Shown: piece by piece, positions 23,710 through 38,800 of the stretch | Position numbering within the stretch: position 1 is the first letter of the stretch | Layout: each line of letters opens with the position of its first letter | Assembly: GCA_030435675.1 (NCBI GenBank) | Contig: CM059624.1 | Coordinates: forward strand, 11,060,769-11,124,768 | Reading direction: 5' to 3' | DNA from: Steinernema hermaphroditum | Taxonomy: Eukaryota; Nematoda; Chromadorea; Rhabditida; Steinernematidae | DNA length: 64,000 nt | Position numbers and translations under genes: made by a program | Notes under the pieces: model-generated | Told to the model about the DNA's origin: nothing | The model's database searches: none | What the model saw: only the letters and a program-made list of their open reading frames with translations

Positions 23710-23854
23710 GAATTCATGTACAAGATCACATTCACAGCCAATTACATTACATCTCATTTTTTGTTCAATTTTTGCGTTTTCTTCGAATACAACGACCCGT
23801 AGATCGAAAGAACTGATCTGCTAGAGTGTACTGTATGAGATCGATTTGGGTATT

Positions 23855-26800
23855 TCAGAAGAGATATCTCCTGCTTTTCGTCCGCCGCGCCGTTTTCATC
23901 CTCTGTTCCATGACGTCTACTTCAGTCATGTCGTCGCCGCCGGCCCAGAATCCAGTGCTTTCGGCGAATTTGTCGATAATCATGGAGATGGGGAAGGCGA
24001 GAACGATGATACCGCACACGCTGGCCATGGCCGCCACCACTTTTCCTCCCGTGGTGACCGGAACGAGGTCGCCGTAACCGACTGTGGTCATTGTGATGAC
24101 ACCTGGAAACATCTCTTGCATTTCGAAGCAATGAGAGGCAGACTTACACCACCAACAAGCAGCCGGGATACTGTAGAACTTGGAGTTTTCTTCGTCTCTT
24201 TCGAAGAAGTAGATGGCGGTGGAGAAGAGCATTATGCCTGGAAAGAGAACTATTCTATGTCCCTATGAAAGACACTTACCTGTCAGAAGGAACATTCCCA
24301 GCATGCTCAACTCAGCGGCCGACTTTTGCATCGTCTCCCCAAAGGCCCTGAGCCCGGTACTGTACCTCGCCAGTTTGAAGATCCTGGCCACCCGGGCCAG
24401 TCGCATAACTCTGATCACCACCATCGCACCTCGGAAGTTCCTCAGCTCCAGGTCCTCGATTCCAAGATTTGGAAGGGCCGCCTCGGCGTAGAAGGGAACG
24501 ATTGTCAGCAGATCGATTATGTTGAGGGGCGATTTTATGAATTTGCATTTGCGTGGACTGACGAAGAAGCGGACGACGTACTCGAAGGTGAACCACACCA
24601 TGCAGCTGAAAAGGGACGTGTAACTTTCGGTACTGATGAATCAAGGGAGGAACTAGGATTACAATCTGGGATAACAGGTTTGGGGAAGAGCGCGATGCAT
24701 AGTTAACAGTAGGGATGCCCCTGGTTCACAGTATATCCGGTCCGATCTTGCTTTGTCGCTACTTAGTTAGCCATCCATAGTTAGCATACATCAACTATTG
24801 CCTTTCCACTATGGCCAATGAATGTACCATAGTAACATTTCCTATTTTTGAACTTATTATGGCTATTTTTACGGTGGCATTTTAGCTCAAAAGAAGTCAC
24901 AAATCGACGTCAGGCTTCTATTTTAAGCGCACAGTTTATTTTTGGATGAATGTTTTCTTTTGCAAAGAGGCCCAAAACTGGCAATCTGAGATGACTAGGC
25001 CACAACTCAACAAAACAGGCTATACAATTCACACTTCCTAACGTAGTTAGTGCTCTTAGTTGTCTAGGCACACGTCTGGCTTTGGCAATTGTTTCCAATC
25101 AGCCTTTCAGCTGCTATCCATTCAAACAGCTGAGGTTTGAATAATTCACTGGAAGGCACTAATTCCAGTTGTCCTTCTACCACAGACACTTTTTCAGCCT
25201 CCTTCTCAAACTTTCGCACTTACCATGCCTCCAGAACGTTGATCGTCCAGTGCGGTTCCATGTCCTTTCCCTCCTGGAACTCGGGCATCGATCCCAATAT
25301 CAAACCTGAACCCTTTTTTAGCACTTTTCATTTCCTTCAGCGACAATACCGGCTAACGAGAGAAGAACGAACGCCGCCGAAACGATTGAGAGGACCTTGG
25401 CTGCCGACGAGGAGCGCGGATTCTCGAAGAGCGTCCAGACGACCAGGCGGAACTTCCCTAACCACACTTTTTCGAAAAGAGTTGGCGGACAGGACATCTC
25501 CAAGTAGATCTAAAGGGATAAAATTTAGTTTTATTAGGTAGACCAGCGAGTGGGCCATAAGCAAAAAATGTGTAAGCGACACACATGTTGAAAAGTGGAA
25601 AAAAGTGAAAAACCATCAACCCAAGCAGGAGACCTGAAGTTGTGGTCCGACGCTGAGGCGCGGTTTCGAGTGCCTCCGAACGGGGAAAGCCAAACCGTCC
25701 TGGAATTCACGAGCAGTTAAGGTGACGGGTCTCTGGTATGTATGAGCAAAAAGGACTAAAGATCGAGCTTGGTTCATGTTGCGATTTTTTGAGCTATCCT
25801 CCAATGCAAAGAAAGGAAGTGGTGCTTTTGTGCTGGCGCAAAATTGGCGCCGTGAGTAGAATGTAATCGTCTTTATCTTTCCTCTCTCTTTTAATGTGCT
25901 TTCCTTTTGTCCACTGTAAGGGTCATAGACGCTGAGTTTTGCAATGTGCAGATATAAGTAAAGAAATGGTGCGTGTTAGTGATCGGTTAAGAGTGTTATT
26001 AGAAACGCAGTCAAGTGTACACTTGGAGGGCCCATCCTACCTGCTCAGTCGTGGACGAGTGATGATGACTGAGTTTTCCCATTCGACTGAGATCTTCCAT
26101 CTGACAGCAAGGCGATATGTAATTGAGTGGAATCTTCCAGAACTCCAGTTCGTATCGGAGACGTATCGGACAGATATCCATCGGCCGATGGAGTTTACCT
26201 AAAACGTATGGTTCCAGGGATTGTTTGTGTTGTTGGGAAGAGCTCTCGAGTTGTTATCGAAAAAAGGCGTTTACGTTGAATGGTGTAATGAAGGTTTCCT
26301 GATTGAATTGGCGAGTTGTTTTGTTGAGCGCAGTTTTAAACATGCGCCCACATTTGAATTCGGTCAACCAGAGATCAAAAATGAAGCGTCGGGACACTCC
26401 ACTCCCGAGGTAATGGCTTTGACCTCCAGAAGACGTCATTCAAAGTGACTTTTCCTCTCCATTTGCTTCCAGGGAAATCGCCCTCAAAACCCGCAATTTC
26501 CAGCCTTCCTCTTCCCGAATCCCAATTTGCCCTCCGTTTCATCGATCTTCTCCGATGTAACCACACAATCCACGATGCCCTATGTTTATTGCTCTATTGT
26601 TTTTGTTTTTTTTTTTCTCTTCCCACAACTATCATAATTACTTTCTAATCTTGGCGCTGTGACGCAGACCCCTCAGCGTCGGCGGAGATAAATCGCCGTT
26701 TATGGCATCACTTATGAACTAGCGACCGACCTGTGGTGTAGAAGTCGACGATGTATTCGAAGATGATCGGCGACCGCTCGAAGTAGTACTCCTTGGTGGT

Positions 26801-29800
26801 CTCGAAGTAGGAGTCGCACTCGAGAAGACGTTCTGTGTGGTTTCGCGCGGCGAATGTCGCCAATCGACCGGTCTCGAGACGGTAGATGCACTGGAAAGTC
26901 GAAAATAGAATTCGGTCAAATAGACGAATTAAAAGGAAGAGCCATAAAATTCCCAAAAGTCCCTTAATTAATCCGAGCGTTTAGACAACTAATTAGGGCC
27001 TTATACGTGGATGGTTAGGTCACGGGACGCACGGAACTCTTTGTTTCAGGGCATCTATGTGACGATACAAGATGTTGTGAAGTAGATGTTTTCGAGGTAG
27101 TCTGGAAAGAGCATCGTGATGTTCACCGGGTCATGAACGTAGACGGTTCCAAATTGAATTTAACAGACGAACCGTATGAACTTATGTCATCAGTAAATCG
27201 ACAACCTTTTAGAAATTCTTTCAGGTCATATAAGAGCATAAAAATAAGGTAACGAGTACAAGGACTTACAAGGAAAACATAATATTAACGTTATATGATA
27301 CACAATGAGTCAATAATGAAAAGTGACAAAGAAACCGCTTGATACGCGCCGATCGGGCTAAGGTATGGAGAATGGGCATAGAAGTCGATCGCGCCTACAA
27401 TCGCCACATCACACCAAACGGCGCTTCATTCATACACCTCAGCCCGATCGGTACGTATCACTTGGACTGATTTGGACTGGCGTTCACATCAATGCAATCG
27501 ACTGCAACATTTCTAACCGTTTCAGTCACCTACTTGCTATTTTATTGTAATGCTTATTGCTGAACTTGAAGGTACTCTGAATTGCACAAATTCCCGGAAA
27601 TGCGGAACACACTGTCTTTTGTAGTTTTTTTTACTTTACTTTTTTTTGTTTTGTTCTTGTTCAGTTTTTAGTTTTTTTTATTTTTATTTATTTGCATTTT
27701 TTGGTTGAGTTTTATCAGTTTCTTGTTTTTTGTCAAACGCTTGTAAAAGCGAGAAACGTATCATTATGTTGCGAAGAAGAGTTCCTACTACAATTACTCG
27801 GTGTCCACAATTAGAGCGCCAAACTAATTGGATCTCACCCAATTTCACTTCTGCAGAACCTGCATTTTAAATGTCTAAAAGGTCAATAGGGCAATTAATA
27901 TTCGGTCGCTTTCACTTCCGTCTGAAATTCCTGACTGTCACGGCAACCTACGAATCCCAGTTCCGCTTTCGGCCCCGTTGCTCAGAGACCAAGACGCTTT
28001 AGGGCTGTGCGTATGACGGTGACTATCAGGTGATTTATCTGACTCGAACGACCGCTATTTGGAAAATCTTCCCATTCCCCCGGAATGAGGATTATTCCAG
28101 AATTTTTAATAATGTGCTTTAAGAGCGACATCGGACTTCGCACGTTTTTTGTGTCATGTGACGCAGGCGTTGCCAACTAGGAACTGGAATGAAGACTCTG
28201 AACGTCATGTGTTCACAAAAAAGTGAAAATGAAACAATTTTAGACATACTTAAAGGTCTGTTCCAGACGGTCATTGAATCTCTGAAAGCGAAAAAGCTCA
28301 ACTTCAACCTGAGCACACACGGAATTTCTTTTTTAATTCTGATTTCTCTCTACGTTGTTGACCATTTGGGACATCTAGGAACGCCTCACATTTATTGCAT
28401 TCGACGTAAATAAGTCTAATTGGAAAATTTGTCGCAGACAAAACATTGATTTCGTTGTGCTTCCAGAGGGAACAATGGTCAAAAGGAGAGACCATAAATC
28501 TCTAACAATTACACCCTTTAGGAATCGATATTGTAATTGCTATAAATATTCCCAGTTTGTACACAATTTGATACACAGTTGAAGTGAAATGTTCTTTGAA
28601 TTAGCTGGTAGCGATCGTAGAAAGGCACGTGCTCAAAACAAGTTGTTTTATGATGCAATTTTTACCCCTGTTCATTAAGTGTCTTGTTACCACTTAACCA
28701 ACAAATTTTGGTGATTTCTTTGAATTATCCATCCGAACCACTACCGTATTTAGTGTTCCAAAGATTGTACTCTGTGCTTCTGGAAAGACTTACATTATCG
28801 AGGGGAAGCCGAGCACTGCGGCCTCCCACGTTGATCAGCAGCACCTCGCCGCTGGTCTTCTTGATCCCGTTCGTCTGTGGCGTCGCCAACGGCTGGAGGA
28901 CGTCGATGTTTTTCGGTGTCATCTAAATTGCTCTCATTACATTCAGGGCCCACACATGACGTAGAATTCGATGCTAATTGCCCCGTGTTCCCGTCTTCCC
29001 GACCTTCGACTGCTGCGTTCTCTGCGCGTTAGTCGTCCGATAGACGAACGACATCTCCTCTCAACGGGGTCCTGCAACGATGCACGGCCCCAATTAACGG
29101 TGGGGAAGGATTAAATCGGTGGCGGAGGACAAGGGAAACACGATATCGTGCGGCGCTTAACGTGCGCTTACTTAACGTGGACTGGCGTTCGAAAGGAGCA
29201 ACGCTGAGAACGCGGAGGGGCGGAGTCCCGGGCCGAGTTCGGTCGCGTGGCTACGCCCAAAGGTCGCAAATAGGAATGCTCCGAAAATACAATTTGTGGT
29301 TTCGTGACACCCGAGTTGAAGAACCCAACTGGAATCGATGGAGGAAACACGGTGGAGGTTATTAATCGGCATCCGTCAGAAGCACGCTCTCTCCGAAATA
29401 CCGTAGTCTTTGAACACTAGACGGCGTCTAGTGATGTTCAACCGCGGGGATTAAGATGAACATTCAAACGGTGGGCATTATGGCAGACCTTTAGAGATGG
29501 AGGAGACGACGGGACCATAGTTGTAAACAATGGATCGATGTGTCGCGCACTCAAGTGACGAATAAATGGATGAGAACGTCACAAAGTAGAAGTTTTTGAG
29601 AGACATTTCGAGGAACCAAACAGTCTGGCCGGAAGTATAAAGAAAGGAAGAGTCAATTCGTCAAAACATAGAAGAATGGGTCGAAGAATGTGCTGTGACA
29701 ACAACCTTGGGATGCGCGAAAGTTGGTCATACGAATCAGAACTGAAGAGGTCGCGCGCGAGAGATATATGGTAGTCAATTACGTCGAGTCTCTTTTTATG

Positions 29801-32800
29801 GGATGCTGCTCAACTGGAAATCAATGTATCCCGAAAAGGGCTAACAAAATGAGACAACAAACTGATTGAGATAATTCAACAGTGTTGTAAATATGGGCTG
29901 ACAGAAAAAACCGCACTCCATCTTAGTGGCAGACACTGCGGTCTGTCTATCGGAGACACAGTTCAGACAGTTGAAACCATTTTGGCAGGGAAACTTTGCA
30001 AAAGCCGACAGACAGACAGCGAAGTGTCTATTTATCGGCTCGGCTGTCCATCGTAGTCCACTCGCTCTCTCGGAAATGAGTTGAGTGGGCAGTCGTTCTT
30101 GGTACAACGATGTCTCAAAAGGCTTGGATCATCAGGGAGCCATATTTCCACCGTCTCTCCCAGAAGGCCTTAATCACCGCCTGGTGGCGTAGTCGCTGAA
30201 GCCGAAGAAGCGCTGCAACTCTGAAGACGAACCCCAGCCGAACCAATGATGACGAAATGCCTTGATTTAAGAAAATAAATGGTGTAGAACGGGATGAACT
30301 GAGCCAAGGCAGATCGAATCTGCAACTATACTGTAACTGTAAATGTAAACTTTAATGAAGCGTTGAGTTCTGTAAACAAATATACGATCAATTGTTTCTT
30401 CAAAAAAAACACGAACTTCCTAGGGGCTTTTCATCGGCTCATTTGTGAGAACAGAAGTCGGTATGTTGCTGTGTTAAGACTTATCTTACTATGCTCTCGT
30501 CTTTTTGTTCGTGCCGAAGATCGCGAATCGTGTGTGCTCCTGAACATCGAGGTCATTTCAAGTTCTAGCGCCTAATGCTCTATGTTTTGAGAAAACACTC
30601 CAATTAAGAGCAATTTTATGCGATCCTTATGAGGTTCCTCATTGTGGACTTTATGAGTTCTTCAAAGTGCGTTTCCTACGATAGGCACGTTCACACCTGG
30701 ATTCTCCATTGCCTGAACCTAGTTCTCGTGAGAAGACCAGTCTGCTACACGTCAACTCGTGATGTCACCTCAGGAACAGATGCACAAAATCAGAGTGTTT
30801 TTTCTTCATTAAAATAATCTTCTGGACACAACAAATAAGGACACTCAGTCGAACGGCGAATTCCAGAATAGCCACAAAATTCGCGCAATTAGCGAGAGTG
30901 GCGTCAACGTCATTTCTTAGAGTGATCTCCTCTTATTATGGGACTTGCCTGCAGACTATTGCAGAAATCGTATTTATGTGCAAAGCAGGAATCCGATTTT
31001 ATATCGCTGAAGGCCAAGCTAGACAGGATATTGAATTCCAGGTCACAGCAAAAACAATTAGTTAGTCTCATTTATGCTTGCTGATTTAGCCAAAACAAAG
31101 CAGGACATGGAGCATCGCAAGAGTGCACTCCTAGATTCACATACATGCCTTATTTTGTTCTGTGGGCACTAAAGATTTGTCATACTGTCGTGGCGTTGTT
31201 TTTGTTCGAGACGAATGCCTAGAAATTGAAGGTATGTGTAGGCCTCTCTTCCTCAAAGTTGATTGTTTTCTCGAAACGCAATTTTCATAATTATTGTGTT
31301 TGCACACGGAGATAATGAAGTCTGCATCTAATTGTGTTTTGTTAACTCAGAGCCCTAACCATATTTACAAAAATACGGCAAACGCCTTTCGACTCATTCA
31401 CTTCAAATTCTACCGTATCCTGAAACATCATCTCATGTTGTGCACCGTGGAACCCTGACCATTTGTCTTATGAAAAATTCAACAAAAAATCGCGTTTTCA
31501 GAAGTTTCTCGGCGAACACTCATTCATTCTATGAGAGTGGAATGATTCACACCACTATGACTAAAGATTGTCGCGTGTTTTTCCCATGATAGCAGGTTTG
31601 GAGATGAGCGGCGGCCGGAACGCATTTCCGCGTAACGCAAGATATGTACATAAACGGTGAGCTCAATTCATGGAATCACTAATGCTAAGTGGCAAAACAA
31701 GATGTTTATGTGGTGCAAAATTCGAAGATTTGGACATACGACGCTCCTGGATCCTAGTTTCATGGACACAGAATTCGTAAATCCCCTCTTTTTGCATGAT
31801 GCATAATTCCGTGGAACGTCCGAACGCCTTCACATCAAAGCTTTGGTCGACTATGTGGCCTAGGGCTCAGTTTAGAAGTCAGTTTGGCACAGCTATTCTC
31901 AGTTTTTAATCACTCCGTTCGCGGAACCATTAAAAATACGGCTGCTTAGATAACTAAGATTCACAGTACGGTCAGACACACTATCTCTCACGACTACGTT
32001 CCATGCAAACGCTAAGGTTTCGCCATGGAAGGCTTCGCCTTTCACAACTCGCACAAACAGCGCCCATTTCAGAAGTCGTAAAAGTGGGCACATCGAAGGC
32101 AGCTCCGACATTTATTATTCCGAAAGTACACGGGACGACCCCGAACGAGTTAGAGTTCAGCTTTGTTCTCAGAAATTAAATCAGCGCTAGAGGAGAAAGT
32201 TCCCAGGAGAACACGCGGTCGCCGACTTATGACTTATCTCGCCGCGGCGGGACCTTCTGCATTAATTGGCCGGAACACATTTCGGCGGAGTGGCCTTTGG
32301 AGGATGCTTCGCGGGGGTTCTTTTTGGGACAAGAAGATGTTAACATGACTTGTCTTTGACCCTCTCACTTGAAGCCCGCAAAGCTGAGGTCATCATCCCG
32401 TGAAAGGTGTCGCCCTGCTTTAGGCAATTTCGGGCTTCAGCTGCCAAGAACAATGAACGTAATTGACCGGTGCTTAGGAGATTATCCGGAGGTGCATATT
32501 GAGGACTCAAGGACTATTCTCTGAACTGGTAAGGAGCAGATGTTGGCCGACTGAATGAGGTAGATGTTAGAAGTGTGTTTTTTGTGCAAATCGTCGCTTC
32601 ATTGTGAACGAAATAGACGAAAGTTGTTGTCGACTTTGAGTTGCCAACGTCGACTAAATTGTTCCATTATAATCAGATCTTTAAAAGGCACAACAGGAAA
32701 CGGGGTGACTTATCGAATTTGTGAAAACATGCATACATTTTGGTGATTTTATCGTGTTCTTTGCTCCCAATGGTGATCTAAAAATGGCTCAAGGCAGAAT

Positions 32801-35800
32801 GGTTGCTGTGGAAATTTTTAAAAATTTAAAATATCTATCTAAATTCTTAAAACGACAATTAGTCAAAGCTTCAAAAATGCATCTGCTGTATGTAAAAGTC
32901 AATGTAGTTGGGAACATCTTTACAAATTCAAACTGTAGACGGGAGCCATCACAAACTTAGCATCCCAATTGCCTTTATTTGAGTCCTTTACACGGTATCT
33001 ATGCGATTTGCAATCGGCCCCATCCAGCCCCATTTCGGAGTGATTCACCCGTTTGCGGTTTGAAATTAATGAGAGCTGTGAATATACGACGCATTTAATT
33101 ACATATTGAATCACGATGGACGCCTAAGCGTATAATGAAGAATGGAACTGTAATTGCATCACTACAAATGCATCTTTTTTTTACATTTTCAACAATCAAA
33201 AACCGAAAACCAACCTTCTCTCAACCTGACTGTTCAAGGTTCGGATCAACAGTTTATTACCCCAAATTATGCCACGTCTCACAAATAGACAAGAAAGGCA
33301 AGTATTTCACCGTAGTCACAGGTATTCCTTTGGCACAGGGCAAGGCATCAGAGTCGAATGTACAGATCCTATCTCTCACTCATTTCTGAGAGTAGACAAT
33401 CACCACTAACGTGAATGATAGACCTCAACAACAAACAGTACCGTACCACTTTCCTCAAATACGTGATCTATCAAGGGCGCCAAAAATCAGCTCCACAAAA
33501 ACTAAGAAAAACTCCGAGAAGCGAAGAGTTGTTCTTTCACTTTAGATTTATGAAATATCAGAGTTCCTAGATATTACATGGAAGCGGTTAACACCGCGAG
33601 TCACTCTTTTACACTTTTGAATCCAAGAATATGGAGAAACAAATTTGCCTCATGCCATCACAGCTAAAAATAAGCACAATAAGAGAGAACACGCACATAC
33701 GTAGCGAAGTTCGCCTCTACACCCCCACCACCCCATCATCAGAAGCTCGAGTTGAACTTGGAACAAAGGGCGCGCAGAGTCAGTTTATTATTAATGGTCT
33801 AAGCGATCCGCGCGTCTGCAAAGAAGAGCTAACGTTTATCGCATCCACGCAGACATTTTGAATTAATAAAATTGAAAAATTCATCGCACAGCGCTGTTCT
33901 CCTGAAAAGAGCGCCGTGCAAACAAAGGCGGCGCCCACAAATCAGCGCCTACATACCGAAAAAGCGAGAGTGTTGACTTCTGGAAGGTCGGATCCTGGAA
34001 AATGCACTTACGAAGTAGGCCGAACATCTGACGTTCGATGACATCTGACTTGAATGCGGCATGACGAGGCGCGGAGGAAAAGGAGAAATGCACTTAGGGA
34101 CGCGCCCTGGCGACTTATGATATGATTAACCTCATCTTAACAGAGGAAGAGGGCATAAAACGGGGATTAATGCGAGCGTCACGTGTTCAGGGCTAATAGA
34201 TTTTGGCTGTTTTAGACTGAGAAAATTAAATATTCACAAACTGTGAAGGTCCTACTGGACATCGCCGTTCGTATATTCTTCATTTACATGTATTTTGAGA
34301 AAAATTGGGACAAAATTTAAAAAATTAAAAACAAATTAAAATTTGTTTTCGGATTTAAATGTATTGGAAATTTCGACAATATCGGCAATCGGCCCAATAA
34401 TTGCCTACAGTAGATAATTTTTCATTTGTGTCGGTTCTTTGGGTCATGCACTCGCTCAATCTGATGTTACCCGAATGAGTTGAGTGAGTGGTTGTTCTTG
34501 ACCCTCGACACACTGATCGCCCTGACTCCCGAGAAAGGATGGAACACCTAGAGTCATAGTTCAGAATAGAACAGACTTCACTCTAAATATTCGCTTTCCT
34601 CTGTGTCTCAGCCACCTTATTTGCGTGGAATCCGAGATTGCGGCCGTCAAATTGACAGACCAAGCTACGAAAACAGCTTGAACAAGCTTGAGCAACAGTT
34701 ATAGAAGAGAATGCATAAATTCGGGTGACTTCTAGGTGCACTGGGTGAGGGAATCAAATTGGTTCCTTTATGGCAATGGTTCCTTCTTATTTGAGCGAGA
34801 GTTCAGTGCCAGTGCTAGTTTCGGGAATAAATTCGGGTGACTTCTGGGTGCATTGAAGGATGCAAACTCTCACTAGTTTCTTTTTTTGAGCGATCTGGTA
34901 CCAGTTGATCCGTCAACTGGCTCACGGATTGGCTGATTTGGCTGTCCAATCGGTTGAACGGTCATGAATAGGAAGATTTTTTAGCAAAGATACAGTTTAC
35001 AGCCGGATTCAGATCTACGCACTGACTGCGTAATGAATGTGCTTGTGTTCAAGACTAACCGATAATCCGTTGTTTAAATGCTGCGCTAAAAAACAATACG
35101 CCAGTGCAATTGCACTTCGCTCACATTCACTCTTAGCAAAAGGCTTTTGTTCTCGCTGCACTACGGCACCATTGATCTGTTATTGGTGCACTTGTTTGCG
35201 AATTCCTAAAGTTCTCATAACTGTTTTGCTTTTTTCTAAGCCCGTTTCTACACATCTAAACGATAACATGAAAAAAGAGTCATATGTAGCTGCACTTAGT
35301 TCACAAACTACCACGCTATCATGCATGCGCTATGGGTGTGCGAACAAAAAGCAAAAAAAAAAACAATCGAACTTGACACCATTGAGCAACGATCAATTTC
35401 AATTTGGCCGTTTGAAAGACCAGCTGCGCTCTCGATACACTATTTAGTGCGTAAACATTACTCTGTAGTTTAATGAAAGAAAAAACGGACAGAGCATCAA
35501 AATAGAGGGATCGGCAGCTATCTCTGTTAGAAGGGTATCTTTGCTTGATACTTGGACTTCACTCTTGAATGGCCAAGCCATGATGTACTACGCAGAAACG
35601 TAGATAACCGTAGTCACTGCTTCCCTCATCTCTTCGGCGCTTAGCAGCCACGGAGATCCGAATCAAGGGGCACCGCGCTGTAGGAGCAAAACAGGTGGAG
35701 TGAAATTCTATCATCAAAGTGGCTGCGGACTTCAGAGTTCTTCACTTCACTCTTGAATCGAACGGACGTTCATGACCAAGACAAATGGAAAACCCGAGTT

Positions 35801-38800
35801 CTTGGTAGTGATATGCTTGAAGTCAGATTGCTCATCCACTTCGCGTTCTCCAAGAAGAAGGAACCGCCTTATGTCCAACAACATCATGATCGAATTTTTG
35901 GGGCTACCCTACATGTTATGTTCTCGGTGCTATAATTAGCATCTTTTCCAAATGGTGAAATGGATATTTTTTAAGAAGTTCACTAGACACTAGACTAAAG
36001 GGTATTGGAAAGCAAAACAAAAAGATGTTGGTTCACTTCAATGGATGACATAAACGTACACATGAATGGTGACCTACGCGGTCAAGCGCTCAGCAATATA
36101 CCATGACATTCCCTATCTTCCCCAGGAAATCCGGTCACTTCACCACGCGTCTTCTGGGATCATACTCCATTTGCCTTCGTCGGCGCAACTCACACTTCCT
36201 CTACCACGCATGTCTCACATCCGCCTCGATCTCCCCTTCTTTGAAAGTGACTCAGACCTACCTGACTCCGTTCGTACATGGACATGCGGCGCCCGGGCCG
36301 GGCTCGGGGTATCATCATGGCTGCAGTGGGGTCGTCGCCGGAGTTCTGCGTGCTCCAGAAGGGGAACGACTCGTCACTTTCGCGTCGATTCTCGGTGTCG
36401 ACGTCGACAGGTCGCTAAACAAACAGCGTCATTAGGCAGATGATATGTGAGGGCGTCGGGGAAAACACGACCGATGGTTACATTAGGCTTTTGGTGCGGT
36501 AAGTGGACGATCCCGATGTTCTTAGAGTGGTCTCGTGAAACTGTGCTTAGGAAAGATTTGGATTTTGATTTGGATTATCGGATTTGACGTCAACTTTCAG
36601 TGCTAGTAGTGCAAGATAAGTGAGGATTCCACGATGCAGAACGAAGTAGAAAGGTGCAAAATCGATACGTCTTTCATTCTGCTTCGAATCTCTCAGAAAT
36701 GTCCCTTATACGCTACACTTCTTTAGCGATATAACGGCATAATAGTCAAAGCAGCTGAGAAATAAGGCGCATTACGACATCAAGCTACAAAGGGGCCGTG
36801 GGGAGAAAGCTGTTTGCTACCCCAGTACTAGATTGGAATGCGAATAATCTAATAAAAACGAAGAAAACACCTGCAGTGGCAAAAACACTGACTCGATTTG
36901 AAGTAGGTAAGAGTGAAGAACACACGGTTCTGGGCGACAGGGGAAGCGAACCTCAACGGGATAAGTGGGCGCAAGGCTGGAATAACAAAAATAGTTTAGT
37001 TCATCCACTATTTTCAAGTCAAAACCAAGACCAGTCAAAACAGTCGTTATTGATAAATAGCGAAGTATCGCTTATGTGCCAAAAGGGCACATCTTCACAT
37101 AGGAGAGAAAGAGATTTCCAGCGTTGCAGAAGGAAATCAGGAAGAAAATTGTCGCTATGACAGCTCAAAATCGAAGTATTTGCACGAGTAACGGAAGCAG
37201 GGATATCTAGACAAAAGTCTGGAATGTAATTTCCATGAGCATTCTAAGTTGAGACCGGTCGTAGAGGACCAAGGGATACAAAGTAAGTTGTTGCCTTCTG
37301 TAGTGCACTGAAAAGCCATATCGAGATCCGGACTCTGGGTGGAGTCCTTTGGAAATCTAGAGAAAGGGCGATCGTGTATCTACCGTACTGACCCTAGCTC
37401 CTAGCTCCTCTTTCTCTCTCTCTAATCTCGACCGGTCCCACCTTAGAATGCCCACGGAACTGACTTTCCTGACTCCTGCATACATGCCCGCTTTTGCGCG
37501 ACCTTCTATATTCAAGGCCTAAGGGGTTATAGAGAGATAAAGACGTAAGTGAGTTAAAAACGGCCAAAATAATCATTCGCGGAAAGAGCTGGAAATCGTG
37601 ACTTTCACTAACCCCCATCAGGAAATATGTATAAGAGTGCCGAAGCGATCAGACATCAAGCACAAACTGTTGGCGAGCATTACGTCCTTTCGGGAATCTC
37701 TACAACTTCCCAAGACCTTTTAAGTGCAACGGTTGTGGATGAAGGTTCGACGCCAACACGGCATTCAGTCACTACTACAGCGACTCGGACTGATTCTAGT
37801 CCAGTCGGTCGAATCCGAAACAAAGCCGAAATCAGCGCTGTGGAGCTAATCTATAAGCGATTGAAGAGTCCAGGAATGACGTCGGCTAAGGTAAACAAAG
37901 AGGCGACGCGACGTGTAATCTCGAAGGCATTCTTGGATAAACGCGTCTCAGAAGGAGCGAGGAGTGAGCAGAGAAAAACAGGCGCTGTGAGTTGAGAAGA
38001 AGGTAGAACTTACAGGAGGAGACGAAAACAAGGAAAGTAGTTTGAAGCGAAAACAGTGATTTTGGGAGGAAAGGTTTATTTTGATGCGGCACTTCCAGTC
38101 TCATATCGACCTTAAGTTAGATTGAGGACGTTGAACTGCCGGATGTAATGGAATTACTTAATTCAAATTGGAGTAACACATCTGGATGACGTACTTGACA
38201 TGTACCCGGTGTATATACAAATTTTGTCCCATCTTATGAGCTACGATATCGTGTATTACTTTGGAAGCACTACCAAAAGCACTGCCCTAAATCGGGCCTT
38301 TTCTCCGCAAAATGTTGATTCTCACGAGTTCACTGTTTGCGAAACAAATAGTGCGATGGAAACCTCATAAACGTATTCGGGCTTCCCTTATTTTTAGTCA
38401 CACATTGAGGGAATTCTCATTTTGTGAATGAGTGAAAACGATTGCGCGAATCAATACGTAGGCGGAAATCTATAATAAGTTCACTTTTGTGTAGGCAGCT
38501 GCCCACGGCACGAATCACAAGAAGCTACATTACGACTTGGTCATACAGGAAGTGGGAAAGGGAGGAACTTATCCCCCTGTTTCTAATGAAATACGCCTAT
38601 AAAACACGTTTTTTATTAGGTGAACTAGGAGACGATATATAAAAAGGAAGGATATATAAAAGTAGGAGCTCAACAAATATGTACAAATCTTGAAAAATAA
38701 CAGTGTGATCCAAAAAGGCACTTTAAACGGATGTCTATAAAGCCATATTCCTGACCATTCAGATCATGAGACCGGTCGGTTTCTTTCGTTTTTCGATCGG

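Larger units (their letters stand above)
21996..23854. other. intergenic region with two mobile-element relics
   Basis: It lies upstream of the F-box gene and downstream of Kv paralogue 2. It holds repeat family 1 copy C and a Tc1/mariner-like element. No host gene is seen. Confidence 0.5.
28923..36261 (-). other. large 5' intron of Kv paralogue 2
   Basis: This 7.3 kb intron holds repeat copies F and G, a 29 bp direct repeat at 34715-34743/34827-34855, and GC-rich blocks near 28960-29260 and 32150-32340. No gene is supported. Short open frames (for example 33881-34093 minus) have no domain. Confidence 0.4.

Noticed and set aside
36798..37160. 120-codon plus-strand ORF
   Set aside because: Low-complexity polar composition, no domain, no splice or start context; treated as chance.
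37620..37995. 122-codon plus-strand ORF
   Set aside because: No domain in this frame; the only recognisable hint (a zinc-finger-like stretch) is in another frame and broken.
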